Part shown: positions 48,300 to 59,601 of the stretch, piece after piece
Layout of the letters: each line of letters opens with the position of its first letter
Position numbering within the stretch: position 1 is the first letter of the stretch
Assembly: GCF_006974125.1 (NCBI RefSeq)
Contig: NZ_CP037858.1
Coordinates: forward strand, 1 to 64,000
Reading direction: 5' to 3'
DNA from: Stenotrophomonas maltophilia
Lineage (GTDB): Bacteria; Pseudomonadota; Gammaproteobacteria; Xanthomonadales; Xanthomonadaceae
DNA length: 64,000 bases
The notes under the pieces: generated by a model
The model's database searches: none
What the model was told of the DNA's origin: nothing
Seen by the model: only the letters and a program-made list of their open reading frames with translations
Program-made: the position numbers and the translations under genes

Positions 48300-49850
48300 A
48301 TGTCTTCCCTGGCTCATCCCAAGCGTTCGCCCCTGCGCTTGAACCGTTTTGTCTTTTTCAGCTCCTCGGTGTCGATCGGCATCCTCGGGCTGCTCACCGT
48401 TCTCTATCCCGAAGGCAGCGAGCACTGGCTGCAGTGGGCGCAGGCCGAAGTGTCGGCCGCGTTCGGCTGGTGGTACATGCTGCTGATCGTGCTGTGCCTG
48501 GGCTTCGTGCTGTGGCTGGCGTTCTCGCCGTATGGCCGCATCCGCCTGGGCCACAACGAGGAATCACCGGCCTTCGGTTACGTGGCCTGGGTCTCGATGC
48601 TGTTCTCGGCCGGCATCGGCATCGCGCTGCTTTACTACGGCGCCTACGAGCCGCTGGACCACTTCCTCAATCCGCCCGGGCAGCCCGGCGGGACCGTGGC
48701 CGCCGGCCGCGAGGCGATGGTGCTGACCTTCCTGCACTGGGGCCTGCACGGCTGGGCGCTGTATGCGCTGGTCGGCGTGGCGCTGGGCTATTTCGCCTAC
48801 CGCCGCGACCTGCCGCTGGCGTTGCGCTCGGCGCTGTACCCGATCTTCGGTGAGCGCATCCATAGCCGCATCGGTGACATGGTCGATGGCTTCGGCATCC
48901 TGGCCACGCTGATCTCGATGGTGACCAACCTCGGCATCGGCGCGCTGGTGGTGCAGTCCGGCCTGGTCTACCTGTTCCACATTCCGGACACGCCGCAGGT
49001 GCTGGTCGCGATCGTGCTGGTGATGATGGTGGTGGCCACCATCGGCGTGGTGGCCGGTGTGGAGAAGGGCATTGCCTGGCTCTCCAACCTCAATGTGCGC
49101 CTGCTGTGCGGCCTGCTGCTGTTCGTGCTGGTCACCGGCCCGACCCTGCACCTGTTCGATGGCCTGATCCAGAACACCGGCGACTACCTGGGCGCCTTCG
49201 TGCGCAAGAGCTTCGACATGTACCTCAACGACCCGAAGGGCCGTGAGTGGATGGGCTCGTGGACGCTGTTCTACTGGGCGTGGTGGATTGCCTGGGCACC
49301 GTTCGTCGGCCTTTTCGTGGCGCGCATCTCGCGCGGCCGCACCATCCGCGAAGTGATCATGGGCGTACTGCTGATCCCGCTCGGCTTCACCCTGGCCTGG
49401 CTGTCGATCTTCGGCAACACCGCCATCGACCTGGTGCTCAACCACGGCCAGGCGATCCTGGGTGACGTGGCCCAGCACGATGCGGCGATGACGCTGTTCA
49501 AGTTGCTGGAGTACCTGCCCGCCGCGCCGTACGTCGCGGGTGCCGCGGTGGTGATCGGCTTCGTGCTGTTCCTGACCCCGGTCGATTCGGGCACGCTGAT
49601 GATCGCCAACCTGTGCACGCGTCGCGTTGACGACGGCGTGGAAGATGGCCATGACGCACCAATCTGGCTGCGCGTGTTCTGGGCGGCGGGCATCACCGTG
49701 GCCAGTGTCGGCCTGCTGCTGGCCGGCAACTTCAGCGCGATGCAGACGGCGGTGGTGCTGTGCGGCCTGCCGTTCTCGTTCACCCTGGCGTTCTACATGT
49801 GGGGCCTGCTGAAGGCGCTGCGCACCGACCCGGATGCGCCGCGCCGGTGA
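48300..49850 (+). CDS. betT: BetT-type choline transporter (BCCT family)
   Basis: This is a 516-residue high-affinity choline importer with about twelve membrane segments. The family signature is in FYWAWWIAWAPFVGLFVARI and nearby GRTIREVIMG; SMVTNLGIGALVVQSGL is the G-rich unwound helix. It lacks the long C-terminal cytoplasmic regulatory domain of E. coli BetT (677 residues), ending ALRTDPDAPRR. The gene is divergent from betI and would supply choline to BetA/BetB. Confidence 0.93.
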   Translation: MSSLAHPKRSPLRLNRFVFFSSSVSIGILGLLTVLYPEGSEHWLQWAQAEVSAAFGWWYMLLIVLCLGFVLWLAFSPYGRIRLGHNEESPAFGYVAWVSMLFSAGIGIALLYYGAYEPLDHFLNPPGQPGGTVAAGREAMVLTFLHWGLHGWALYALVGVALGYFAYRRDLPLALRSALYPIFGERIHSRIGDMVDGFGILATLISMVTNLGIGALVVQSGLVYLFHIPDTPQVLVAIVLVMMVVATIGVVAGVEKGIAWLSNLNVRLLCGLLLFVLVTGPTLHLFDGLIQNTGDYLGAFVRKSFDMYLNDPKGREWMGSWTLFYWAWWIAWAPFVGLFVARISRGRTIREVIMGVLLIPLGFTLAWLSIFGNTAIDLVLNHGQAILGDVAQHDAAMTLFKLLEYLPAAPYVAGAAVVIGFVLFLTPVDSGTLMIANLCTRRVDDGVEDGHDAPIWLRVFWAAGITVASVGLLLAGNFSAMQTAVVLCGLPFSFTLAFYMWGLLKALRTDPDAPRR

Positions 49851-49890
49851 TTGGGCATCCGGCGCATATTCCGACGGCGCCGGAGATCCA

Positions 49891-49916
49891 GTAGAGCCAG
49901 GCCATGCCTGGCTGCG
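49891..49916. repeat. GTAG-type REP (SMAG) element
   Basis: GTAGAGCCAGGCCATGCCTGGC forms a short stem just after betT. A second, less regular pair (49968-50032) follows the terminator. Confidence 0.75.
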
Positions 49917-49928
49917 GAGAAACAAGAA

Positions 49929-49956
49929 GGGCCGGATCCGTGAGGATCCGGCCCTT
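49929..49956 (+). terminator. betT terminator with BamHI-site stem
   Basis: GGGCCGGATCC and GGATCCGGCCC pair around GTGA and are followed by TTTCG. The stem is almost identical to the one at 50653-50676, on the other side of the next gene. Confidence 0.85.
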
Positions 49957-49967
49957 TCGTCTTCTGT

Positions 49968-50032
49968 GTAGCGCCGACCCCATGCTCGGCCGCTTTCCTG
50001 CCAACGGCAGCCGAGCATGGCTGGCTCTGCAG
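49968..50032. repeat. Imperfect inverted REP pair
   Basis: GTAGCGCCGACCCCATGCTC at 49968 faces GGCAGCCGAGCATGGCTGGC near 50007. The 304-bp gap between betT and the next gene (49851-50154) holds only these REP elements and the terminator. Confidence 0.6.
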
Positions 50033-50154
50033 ATGAAGCGCCGCCTGATGGGCAGCTGAAGGCATCGGGTCGCACGGAATTTCGTAGATCTCTTAAAGAC
50101 ATGCAGGGCAGTCCGCGGCAATCATTGACCAACGCGTCCTTCCGGAGTTGAACG

Positions 50155-50598
50155 ATGGTCCGAGTCCTGATCTTTGCACTGACGCTCACCTTCTCTGCGC
50201 TTGCCACCGCTGCACCTGGCGCGTTGGTGCAGTTGAATCATCCGGTGATTGCCCTGGGTGAGTCCGCGGTGCTGGACCTGCAGCTGCCGTCGCATCCTGG
50301 TGGGCTGGTGACTTATTCGATCCACACCAACGCCTATGCGAGCGAGGAGAACAGCGGCTATCGGGTGCTGGATGTGCGCTGTCCGCCGGGCTTCCTGTCC
50401 AATGTCTACCAGGGGAACTCCGGTGCGGTGTGCTATCGCGTAGAGGAAACGCCGCATCCGGCTGCTGAGATGTCGGTGGTGGTGTTCAACGAGGATGCGC
50501 CGGACGGGCATCTTGAGTGGGCGGAGGGCCTCTGGTTGCTGGACGCCAGTGGCCCTCCGGTGAAGACGTCGTGGCACCTGTTTGGTGTGCGGCCCTGA
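50155..50598 (+). CDS. Hypothetical exported protein
   Basis: This is a 147-residue predicted secreted protein of unknown function. The signal peptide is MVRVLIFALTLTFSALATAA, followed by a beta-rich body with two cysteines (LDVRCPPGFL and GAVCYRVEETPHP) that could pair. It ends LDASGPPVKTSWHLFGVRP. GGAG lies 6-8 bp before the start. It stands alone between two near-identical terminator plus REP segments, and it is convergent with acnA. Confidence 0.65.
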   Translation: MVRVLIFALTLTFSALATAAPGALVQLNHPVIALGESAVLDLQLPSHPGGLVTYSIHTNAYASEENSGYRVLDVRCPPGFLSNVYQGNSGAVCYRVEETPHPAAEMSVVVFNEDAPDGHLEWAEGLWLLDASGPPVKTSWHLFGVRP

Positions 50599-50652
50599 TC
50601 TTGAGGGTCGATGTGCGAGCTGATGCGAGCGGGCGAGCTGGCAGACAAAAAA

Positions 50653-50676
50653 GGCCGGATCCATGAGGATCCGGCC
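50653..50676 (-). terminator. Terminator shared by the convergent hypothetical gene and acnA
   Basis: GGCCGGATCC pairs with GGATCCGGCC around ATGA. On the minus strand six T follow, the better direction, so it probably ends acnA transcription; on the plus strand CTTCTTCTT follows. Confidence 0.85.
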
Positions 50677-50688
50677 CTTCTTCTTGTT

Positions 50689-50713
50689 GAGCCGAGCGCG
50701 GGCTCGGCTGTAC
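50689..50713. repeat. REP-like element with GTAC end
   Basis: GAGCCGAGC pairs with GCTCGGCT and is followed by GTAC instead of CTAC. It directly adjoins the terminator, repeating the terminator-plus-REP order seen after betT. Confidence 0.6.
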
Positions 50714-50723
50714 AGGTGAAGCG

Positions 50724-50775
50724 TTACTTGCTGGCCAGCTGGCGCAGCACGTACTGCAGCAGGCCGCCGTGATGG
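50724..50775 (-). pseudogene. Vestigial 3' end of an acnA copy
   Basis: Read on the minus strand these bases encode [17 protein letters not shown] and a stop. The intact acnA just upstream ends [16 protein letters not shown] and a stop. The two tails share 13 residues but differ at several synonymous positions, so it is not a recent exact copy. It looks like the leftover 3' end of an older or replaced acnA. Confidence 0.7.
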
Positions 50776-50791
50776 GCGAGGAGGCGCGCTT

Positions 50792-50843
50792 GCGAACCAC
50801 TGGTTCGCGCGTCTCCGCAGCGCCCCCGCGCTGGCGCGGGGGC
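50792..50843. repeat. Two palindromes between acnA and its vestigial tail
   Basis: GCGAACC/GGTTCGC (50792-50808) and GCCCCCGCG/CGCGGGGGC (50822-50843) are perfect stems with short loops. No T run follows either on the minus strand. Confidence 0.65.
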
Positions 50844-50875
50844 CGGGCTTCCGCCCGTTGGTACCGTGGGAAGGC

Positions 50876-53629
<2,754 letters not shown>

Positions 53630-53840
53630 GCGGGGTAACTCCTTCTTGCGGATGGCTTGCTCTGGCCCGTGCGTCTACGGGCCTGCTTGCGGTCGCCGGT
53701 GGCATTCCGGCCCCGGATCCTGCCCAGTATCGGCGATCCAGCGCCCGGCAATGACCCGGCTGGCTTGGAACGCAAGGTTACAGCGGTGTGTGTAGCCTTC
53801 GTGTCAGCGCGTGCGGTCGTTGCCTGCCGGTCCGAACGCA

Positions 53841-53866
53841 GACGGGGCGCCCATGGGCGCCCCGTC
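53841..53866. terminator. Palindrome downstream of the BamE-like gene
   Basis: A perfect 26-bp palindrome (GACGGGGCGCCCATGGGCGC...) lies 24 bp after the stop of the minus-strand gene. No T run follows, so it may stabilise the mRNA rather than end it alone. Confidence 0.6.
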
Positions 53867-53889
53867 CGGGAGTGCGTGTCGAGCAGGGC

Positions 53890-54261
53890 TTACTTGCCGT
53901 TGGCGGCATCCAGCAGTGGGTTGCCGGTCTTGCCGACGGCGTTGCTCTTGGACTTGGCCGTCAGCACACCCTGCTTGTTGAACTCCAGGACGGTTGCTTC
54001 CTGGATGTTCTTGCCGAAGGTTTTGATCTTCACGTAGTCGTAGTACCAGACCTGGGTGTCGCCCAGCTGTTCGCGGCGGCTGGGTGCGCCGAACTTTTCA
54101 CGGACCTGGTCCTGGCTGGTCTTGCCGACTTCCAGGGTGTCCATCTGCTGTTGGGTGATCTCGACGCCGGTGGTGTAGGCGCCGAACGGATTGGCGTGGG
54201 CTGCGGTCGTCGAAAGGGCCAGCGGGGCAGCCAGCATCAGGGCAAGGGTCAAGGCGCGCAT
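53890..54261 (-). CDS. Exported BamE/SmpA-like small protein
   Basis: This is a 123-residue exported protein. The signal MRALTLALMLAAPLALSTTAAHA is cleaved, with no lipobox. The mature part has VEITQQQMDTLEVGKTSQDQ and VREKFGAPSRREQLGDTQVW, the helix-helix then beta-sheet order of the BamE (SmpA/OmlA) fold used by outer-membrane assembly and other envelope proteins. It lacks the lipid anchor of BamE and so is probably a paralogue. It is divergent from the toxin-antitoxin pair. Specific role unknown. Confidence 0.72.
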   Translation of the reverse strand: MRALTLALMLAAPLALSTTAAHANPFGAYTTGVEITQQQMDTLEVGKTSQDQVREKFGAPSRREQLGDTQVWYYDYVKIKTFGKNIQEATVLEFNKQGVLTAKSKSNAVGKTGNPLLDAANGK

Positions 54262-54395
54262 GGAACATCCTTTTATGGCGGGTGGGTACGGGCGGCACGC
54301 GGCGCGTCCAGCCCGGGGCCGCAGCAGGTCGCTGCGGCGCCAGTCTAACCCCCGGATGCGACCAGCATAGGATCGCGGTCACGGATTGGGCGGGT

Positions 54396-54434
54396 TTGTC
54401 GCGGATGTCGCGAGTATGTATAATTCATGCATAC
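54396..54434 (+). promoter_or_regulatory. Promoter and overlapping operator of the VapBC-like pair
   Basis: TTGTCG (54396-54401) and a consensus TATAAT (54419-54424) are 17 bp apart. An imperfect inverted repeat GTATGTA ... TGCATAC (54414-54434) covers the -10, the expected arrangement for autorepression by the antitoxin. Confidence 0.7.
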
Positions 54435-54451
54435 TTTTTGAGGCGTACCCC

Positions 54452-54676
54452 ATGGAAGCCACCGTTGCTGAACGCGGACAGATCACCCTGCCCAAGGCGG
54501 TGCGTGATGCCCTTGGCCTGACCAAGGGCACGCTGCTGAAGGTCGAGCTGGACGGCAGCCGCATCATCCTGCGCAAGAGTGTTGACGATGCCATTTCACG
54601 GGCGCGCGGCAAGTTCGCGCTGGACGGCTTCGAGTCGTCCGAAGCGGCAGTACGCGCGGTGCGTGACGAGGAGTAA
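54452..54676 (+). CDS. AbrB/MazE-type antitoxin (VapB-like)
   Basis: This is a 74-residue antitoxin with a swapped-hairpin DNA-binding domain: MEATVAERGQITLPKAVRDA, then LGLTKGTLLKVELDGSRIIL (residues about 24-43). The C-terminal 30 residues (DDAISRARGKFALDGFESSE) would wrap the toxin. The frame is open 22 codons upstream, but the ATG at 54452 has TGAGG and begins the fold correctly. The toxin gene follows after 3 bp. Confidence 0.82.
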   Translation: MEATVAERGQITLPKAVRDALGLTKGTLLKVELDGSRIILRKSVDDAISRARGKFALDGFESSEAAVRAVRDEE

Positions 54677-54679
54677 GCC

Positions 54680-55081
54680 GTGATGATCGCCGTCGATTCG
54701 CCGGTGCTGGTCGAGCTGCTCAGCAATGGCCCGCAGGCCGATGCGGTGGAAGCCATCCTCCGGCAGAGCCTGGTCGGTGGCCGCGTAGTGGTCTGTGGCG
54801 CGACCCTGGCCGAAGTCTGCGCATCGCTGCGCGGCGGCGCCGAAGTGCTCGAAGCACTGGAAGAGATGGGCGTGCACTTCAATCCGATGGAGGCCAAGTC
54901 GGCACTGCGCGCGGGCGAGATGCACCGCCGTCATCGCCAGCGTGGAGGCAGCCGCCGCAGCCTGGACGAATTCATGGTCGGCGCCCACGCACTGCTGCAG
55001 TGCGATGGCCTGATCACCTGGAACGACACGTTTTACCGCGACTACTTCAAGGGCCTGAAGCTGATCGTGCCGCAAGCCTGA
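54680..55081 (+). CDS. PIN-domain toxin (VapC-like ribonuclease)
   Basis: This is a 133-residue PIN-domain nuclease. The acidic active-site residues appear in order: D6 ([13 protein letters not shown]), E in [10 protein letters not shown] in [11 protein letters not shown] and the terminal D pair in [10 protein letters not shown]. The start is GTG at 54680 or ATG at 54683; a GAGGAG precedes both. As VapC it would cleave a tRNA or rRNA when freed from its partner. It ends 43 bp before acnB. Confidence 0.82.
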   Translation: MMIAVDSPVLVELLSNGPQADAVEAILRQSLVGGRVVVCGATLAEVCASLRGGAEVLEALEEMGVHFNPMEAKSALRAGEMHRRHRQRGGSRRSLDEFMVGAHALLQCDGLITWNDTFYRDYFKGLKLIVPQA

Positions 55082-55124
55082 GCCCACTTTGTTTTTTCAA
55101 CCTACGCATTACCCGGGAGTTGTC

Positions 55125-57716
55125 ATGTTGGAAGCCTACCGCCACCACGTCGCCGAGCGCGCTGCGCTTGGCATCCCGCCGCTGCCGCTGAGCGCGCAGC
55201 AGACGGCCGATGTCATCGAACTGCTGAAGAACCCGCCGCAGGGCGAGGCCGAGTTCCTGCTCGACCTGCTGACCCACCGCGTGCCGGCCGGCGTCGATGA
55301 CGCAGCCAAGGTCAAGGCCTCGTACCTGGCCGCGATCGCGCTGGGCAGCGAGCAGAACCCGCTGATCAGCCGCGAGCGCGCCACCGAACTGCTGGGCACC
55401 ATGCTCGGCGGTTACAACGTCGCCCCGCTGGTGCAGCTGCTGGACGACGCCAGCGTCGGAACCATCGCCGCCAACGGCCTGAAGAAGACCCTGCTGGTGT
55501 TCGATGCGTTCCACGACGTGCAGGAAAAGGCCAAGGCGGGCAACGCCAACGCCCAGGCCGTGCTGCAGAGCTGGGCCGATGCCGAGTGGTTCACCAGCAA
55601 CCCGGAAGTGCCGCAGAGCCTGACCGTCACCGTGTTCAAGGTGCCGGGCGAGACCAACACCGACGACCTGTCGCCTGCACCGGACGCGACCACCCGCCCG
55701 GACATCCCGATGCACGCCCTGGCGATGCTGAAGAACAAGCGCGACGATGCGCCGTTCACCCCGGAAGAAGACGGCAAGCGCGGCCCGATCCAGCAGATCC
55801 TCGACCTGAGGGACAAGGGCCACCTGGTCGCCTATGTCGGCGACGTGGTCGGCACCGGTTCCTCGCGCAAGTCGGCCACCAACAGCGTGCTGTGGTGGAC
55901 CGGCGATGACATTCCGTTCATCCCGAACAAGCGCGCCGGTGGCGTCTGCCTGGGTTCGAAGATCGCCCCGATCTTCTACAACACCATGGAAGATGCCGGC
56001 GCACTGCCGATCGAGCTGGACGTGTCGAAGATGGAGCACGGCGATGTGGTCGAGCTGCGTCCGTACGAAGGCAAGGCGCTGAAGAACGGTGAAGTGATCG
56101 CCGAGTTCCAGGTCAAGTCCGACGTGCTGTTCGACGAAGTGCGCGCCGGTGGCCGCATTCCGCTGATCATCGGCCGTGGCCTGACCGGCAAGGCGCGCGA
56201 AGCGCTGGGCCTGGCCCCGACCGATCTGTTCCGCCTGCCGGTGCAGCCGGTCGACACCGGCAAGGGCTTCTCGCTGGCGCAGAAGATGGTCGGCCGCGCC
56301 TGTGGCCTGGCTGAAGGCCAGGGCATGCGCCCGGGCACCTACTGCGAACCGAAGATGACCTCGGTCGGCTCGCAGGACACCACCGGCCCGATGACCCGTG
56401 ACGAGCTGAAGGACCTGGCCTGCCTGGGCTTCTCGGCCGACCTGGTGATGCAGTCGTTCTGCCACACCGCCGCTTACCCGAAGCCGGTGGACGTGAAGAC
56501 CCACCACACCCTGCCGGAGTTCATCTCCACCCGTGGCGGCGTGTCGCTGCGCCCGGGCGACGGCGTGATCCACAGCTGGCTCAACCGCATGCTGCTGCCG
56601 GACACCGTCGGCACCGGTGGTGACTCGCACACCCGTTTCCCGGTGGGCATTTCGTTCCCGGCCGGTTCGGGCCTGGTCGCCTTCGCCGCTGCCACCGGCG
56701 TGATGCCGCTGGACATGCCGGAGTCGGTGCTGGTGCGCTTCAAGGGCAAGATGCAGCCGGGCGTGACCCTGCGTGACCTGGTCAACGCCATCCCGCTGTA
56801 CGCGATCAAGTCGGGCCTGCTGACCGTGGCCAAGGCTGGCAAGAAGAACATCTTCTCCGGCCGTATCCTGGAAATCGAAGGCCTGCCGGAGCTCAAGGTC
56901 GAGCAGGCGTTCGAACTGTCCGACGCCTCGGCCGAGCGTTCGGCCGCCGGTTGCTCGGTGCGCCTGAACAAGGAACCGATCATCGAGTACCTCAACAGCA
57001 ACATCACGCTGCTGAAGTGGATGATCGCCGAGGGTTACCAGGATCCGCGCTCGCTGCAGCGTCGCATCGAGAAGATGGAAGCGTGGCTGGCCAACCCGGA
57101 GCTGCTGGAGCCGGATGCCGACGCCGAGTACGCTGCCGTCATCGAGATCGACCTGGCCGATATCCACGAGCCGATCGTGGCCTGCCCGAACGACCCGGAC
57201 GACGTGAAGACCCTGTCCGAAGTGGCCGGCGCCAAGATCGACGAGGTGTTCATCGGTTCGTGCATGACCAACATCGGTCACTTCCGTGCGGCTGCGAAGC
57301 TGCTGGAAGGCAAGCGTGACCTGCCGACCCGCCTGTGGGTGGCCCCGCCGACCAAGATGGATGCCTCGGAGCTGACCAAGGAAGGCGTGTACGGCACCTT
57401 CGGCGCCACTGGCGCGCGCATGGAAATGCCGGGCTGCTCGCTGTGCATGGGCAACCAGGCGCAGATCCGCGAAGGCTCCACCGCGATGTCGACTTCGACC
57501 CGCAACTTCCCGAACCGCCTGGGCCGCAACACCAACGTGTACCTGGGTTCGGCGGAACTGGCGGCGATCTGCTCGCGCCTGGGCCGCATCCCGACCAAGG
57601 AGGAGTACATGGCGGACATCGGCGTGATCAACGCCAATGGTGCGGAGATCTACCGCTACATGAACTTCGACCAGATCGAGGAATACCAGGACGTGGCCAA
57701 GACGGTCGCTGCCTGA
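55125..57716 (+). CDS. acnB: Aconitate hydratase B
   Basis: This 863-residue aconitase is the main TCA-cycle enzyme in many Gammaproteobacteria. The N-terminal HEAT-like domain ([20 protein letters not shown]) is specific to AcnB. The cluster cysteines are in [20 protein letters not shown] and [40 protein letters not shown] is a substrate motif. Length matches E. coli AcnB (865). CGGGA precedes the ATG, and a strong terminator follows. Confidence 0.96.
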   Translation: MLEAYRHHVAERAALGIPPLPLSAQQTADVIELLKNPPQGEAEFLLDLLTHRVPAGVDDAAKVKASYLAAIALGSEQNPLISRERATELLGTMLGGYNVAPLVQLLDDASVGTIAANGLKKTLLVFDAFHDVQEKAKAGNANAQAVLQSWADAEWFTSNPEVPQSLTVTVFKVPGETNTDDLSPAPDATTRPDIPMHALAMLKNKRDDAPFTPEEDGKRGPIQQILDLRDKGHLVAYVGDVVGTGSSRKSATNSVLWWTGDDIPFIPNKRAGGVCLGSKIAPIFYNTMEDAGALPIELDVSKMEHGDVVELRPYEGKALKNGEVIAEFQVKSDVLFDEVRAGGRIPLIIGRGLTGKAREALGLAPTDLFRLPVQPVDTGKGFSLAQKMVGRACGLAEGQGMRPGTYCEPKMTSVGSQDTTGPMTRDELKDLACLGFSADLVMQSFCHTAAYPKPVDVKTHHTLPEFISTRGGVSLRPGDGVIHSWLNRMLLPDTVGTGGDSHTRFPVGISFPAGSGLVAFAAATGVMPLDMPESVLVRFKGKMQPGVTLRDLVNAIPLYAIKSGLLTVAKAGKKNIFSGRILEIEGLPELKVEQAFELSDASAERSAAGCSVRLNKEPIIEYLNSNITLLKWMIAEGYQDPRSLQRRIEKMEAWLANPELLEPDADAEYAAVIEIDLADIHEPIVACPNDPDDVKTLSEVAGAKIDEVFIGSCMTNIGHFRAAAKLLEGKRDLPTRLWVAPPTKMDASELTKEGVYGTFGATGARMEMPGCSLCMGNQAQIREGSTAMSTSTRNFPNRLGRNTNVYLGSAELAAICSRLGRIPTKEEYMADIGVINANGAEIYRYMNFDQIEEYQDVAKTVAA

Positions 57717-57719
57717 TGC

Positions 57720-57745
57720 GGTAGTGCCGGCCGCTGGCCGGCACT
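57720..57745. repeat. GTAG-type REP (SMAG) element
   Basis: GGTAGTGCCGGCCGCTGGCC begins a 26-bp palindromic unit directly after acnB; the same unit as at 16042. A second SMAG unit, ending GGCGCTACC, lies at 57830-57856. Confidence 0.85.
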
Positions 57746-57756
57746 TCGATGAAGCC

Positions 57757-57790
57757 AAACGCCGCGATCCCGGGAGGGGTCGCGGCGTTT
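57757..57790 (+). terminator. acnB terminator
   Basis: AAACGCCGCGA and TCGCGGCGTTT pair around CCCGGGAGGGG-like loop bases and end in TTT. It serves either direction between acnB and the convergent paralogue gene. Confidence 0.85.
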
Positions 57791-57888
57791 CTGCATGGGT
57801 GCCGGATTGCGCGGCGATACCGCGCTGTGCTCGCCGGGCATGGCCCGGCGCTACCGCACCTCGTGTTCCGGCATCGGCAGACGATGCG

Positions 57889-59482
57889 TCACTGCACTCG
57901 GAAGTTCAAGCGGCCCAGCGCTTGGCAGTGCTGTACGGCGGCCTGCAGATCGATCGGCGCTGCCGGGACCGCCCGGCGCGCCTGATTGACCGTCGCGGCG
58001 GTCTCCCACAGACCAGGCAATGCCGAACCGTGTTCCAGCACGTAGTCGCGCAGCAGCGTGTTCAATGGGCTGGCATGATCGTGTTCAGGCACGATCACGC
58101 AGGCGCGGGTTCCCGGCTCTGCCAGCATCTGTTGCAGCAGCATCTCCAGTCGCGCAGCGCCGGCAGGAGCGTCGGCCAGCTGCAGCGGTGCGCTGTCCCG
58201 GTCCGCGGGCTGTACCTGCAACCCACTGTCGGTGAACAGAAACACGCCCATGGCGTCCAGTGGTTCGCGTGGCGTCTTCGCTGTGAGCGTCGTGTAGTCC
58301 ACGTCTGGACGCGTGCACGTCTCTGGCGCGCGCCTGGCCGGCACGGCGAGGCGGACACCTTCGCGATCGACACTATGGACGTTCAGTCTGCAGACCTGAC
58401 CCACGGTATCAAACTTCACTTCGTAGTCCACACCAGTGACCGGAATGATCTGTACAGCCAGCGTGCCGCTGCAGAACGCGCCCCGGTAGCGGACGTCCGC
58501 GTCGAAGATCAACGGCTGCCCTGCCTGCACGGCATATTCGCGATACTTCGGCGACTTCAGGCTGCGCATGGTTTCCGTTTCGGCGATGCCGAGGCTGACG
58601 TTGCCCGCCTCGCTGTCCTGCGCGGCGACGTCTCTGGAGGCCGGCCAGCGCGGATCATCGAAGCGCCGGCTGCCGTCGGCCAGGCAGTAGGCATCGCTGA
58701 GCATGGTGACCCGTTCCGTTGCCGAGTTGAAGACCCGCACGCGCGCCGTACCGTCACCGCTGCCGGCTGTTGGCAGCGGCTCCGGGAAGAACTGTGGCAG
58801 CTTGCTGGTAAGGCGCTGCACACAGGAGGCGGCCAGTTCCCTGGCGCTGGCGCGAAGGCGCGCGTAGTCATTGGCCTGCCATTGCTCGAGCGTGGCGTCG
58901 CGCCCGGGATCATTGCAATACGCTGCATCCACCGTGCTGCCGTCGGGTTGTTGCAGGCGCAGGCGGGTAAAGTGATTGAGCTGATAGAGCTGTTGCCCCG
59001 CCTTGGGCTTCTGGTAGACCAGCGCCCACTGATTTGCCTCCACCCTCAACAGCGTTCGACCCTGGGGGATAGCGCTCGGGAACACGGTGAAGTACCGCTC
59101 CAACCAGTCATTGAGCAAGCCGGGCATGAGCTCCATGGCAGGGCTGGGTACTGCATGTACACTCGTTCCGCGCAGATACCTGGGGTCAAGGCGCGTTGTG
59201 GAGCTGGCACCGAAGACCTGGCGTACGAACTGCCCGGTCTTCGCTGCGCCAGTGATGCGCTCGCCATCTTCCGGGGTGACGATGCGCAGTACCACATCGG
59301 GATGGTGGTCATGGATGTGCTGGCCGGCGCCGGCGCTGATCGCCACGTGTTCGCTCCAGCGCGCAGGGGGGCGCCGTGGGTGCCGATGGAGCGCCATCGG
59401 TTCGACCGGCACCGCTGGCGAGCGTGGGCAACAGACAGGCCGCGGCAAGCATGCTGCGTGGTGAAATCAGGCGTAATGCCAT
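57889..59482 (-). pseudogene. Exported paralogue 1 of the tandem family, frameshifted in a run of six G
   Basis: The gene begins MALRLISPRSMLAAACLLPT (59482, AAGGAG upstream), a signal peptide in one frame. At 59366-59371 (six G on the plus strand, six C in the gene) the frame changes, and it would stop after 57 residues. Removing one base restores a 530-residue protein, almost equal to the 528 of paralogue 3. The body matches paralogue 3 throughout (VVLRIVTPEDGERITGAAKT; LEQWQANDYARLRASARELA; VCRLNVHSVDREGVRLAVPA). Either a real disruption, a slippage-controlled gene, or a sequencing error. Confidence 0.8.
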
Positions 59483-59601
59483 GATGAAACTCCTTGAAAA
59501 GTGGAATAGCACGGGCGGCCCTGGGCGGGCCCCCTGCTGAAAGGCGGCAGCGGGCATTCCCCAGACCACGTTGTGCGCCAGCGGTCGGCACTACCGGGGC
59601 G

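Noticed and set aside
55047..57758. Minus-strand open frame of 903 codons opposite acnB
   Set aside because: Antisense shadow of the full-length aconitase; no motif.
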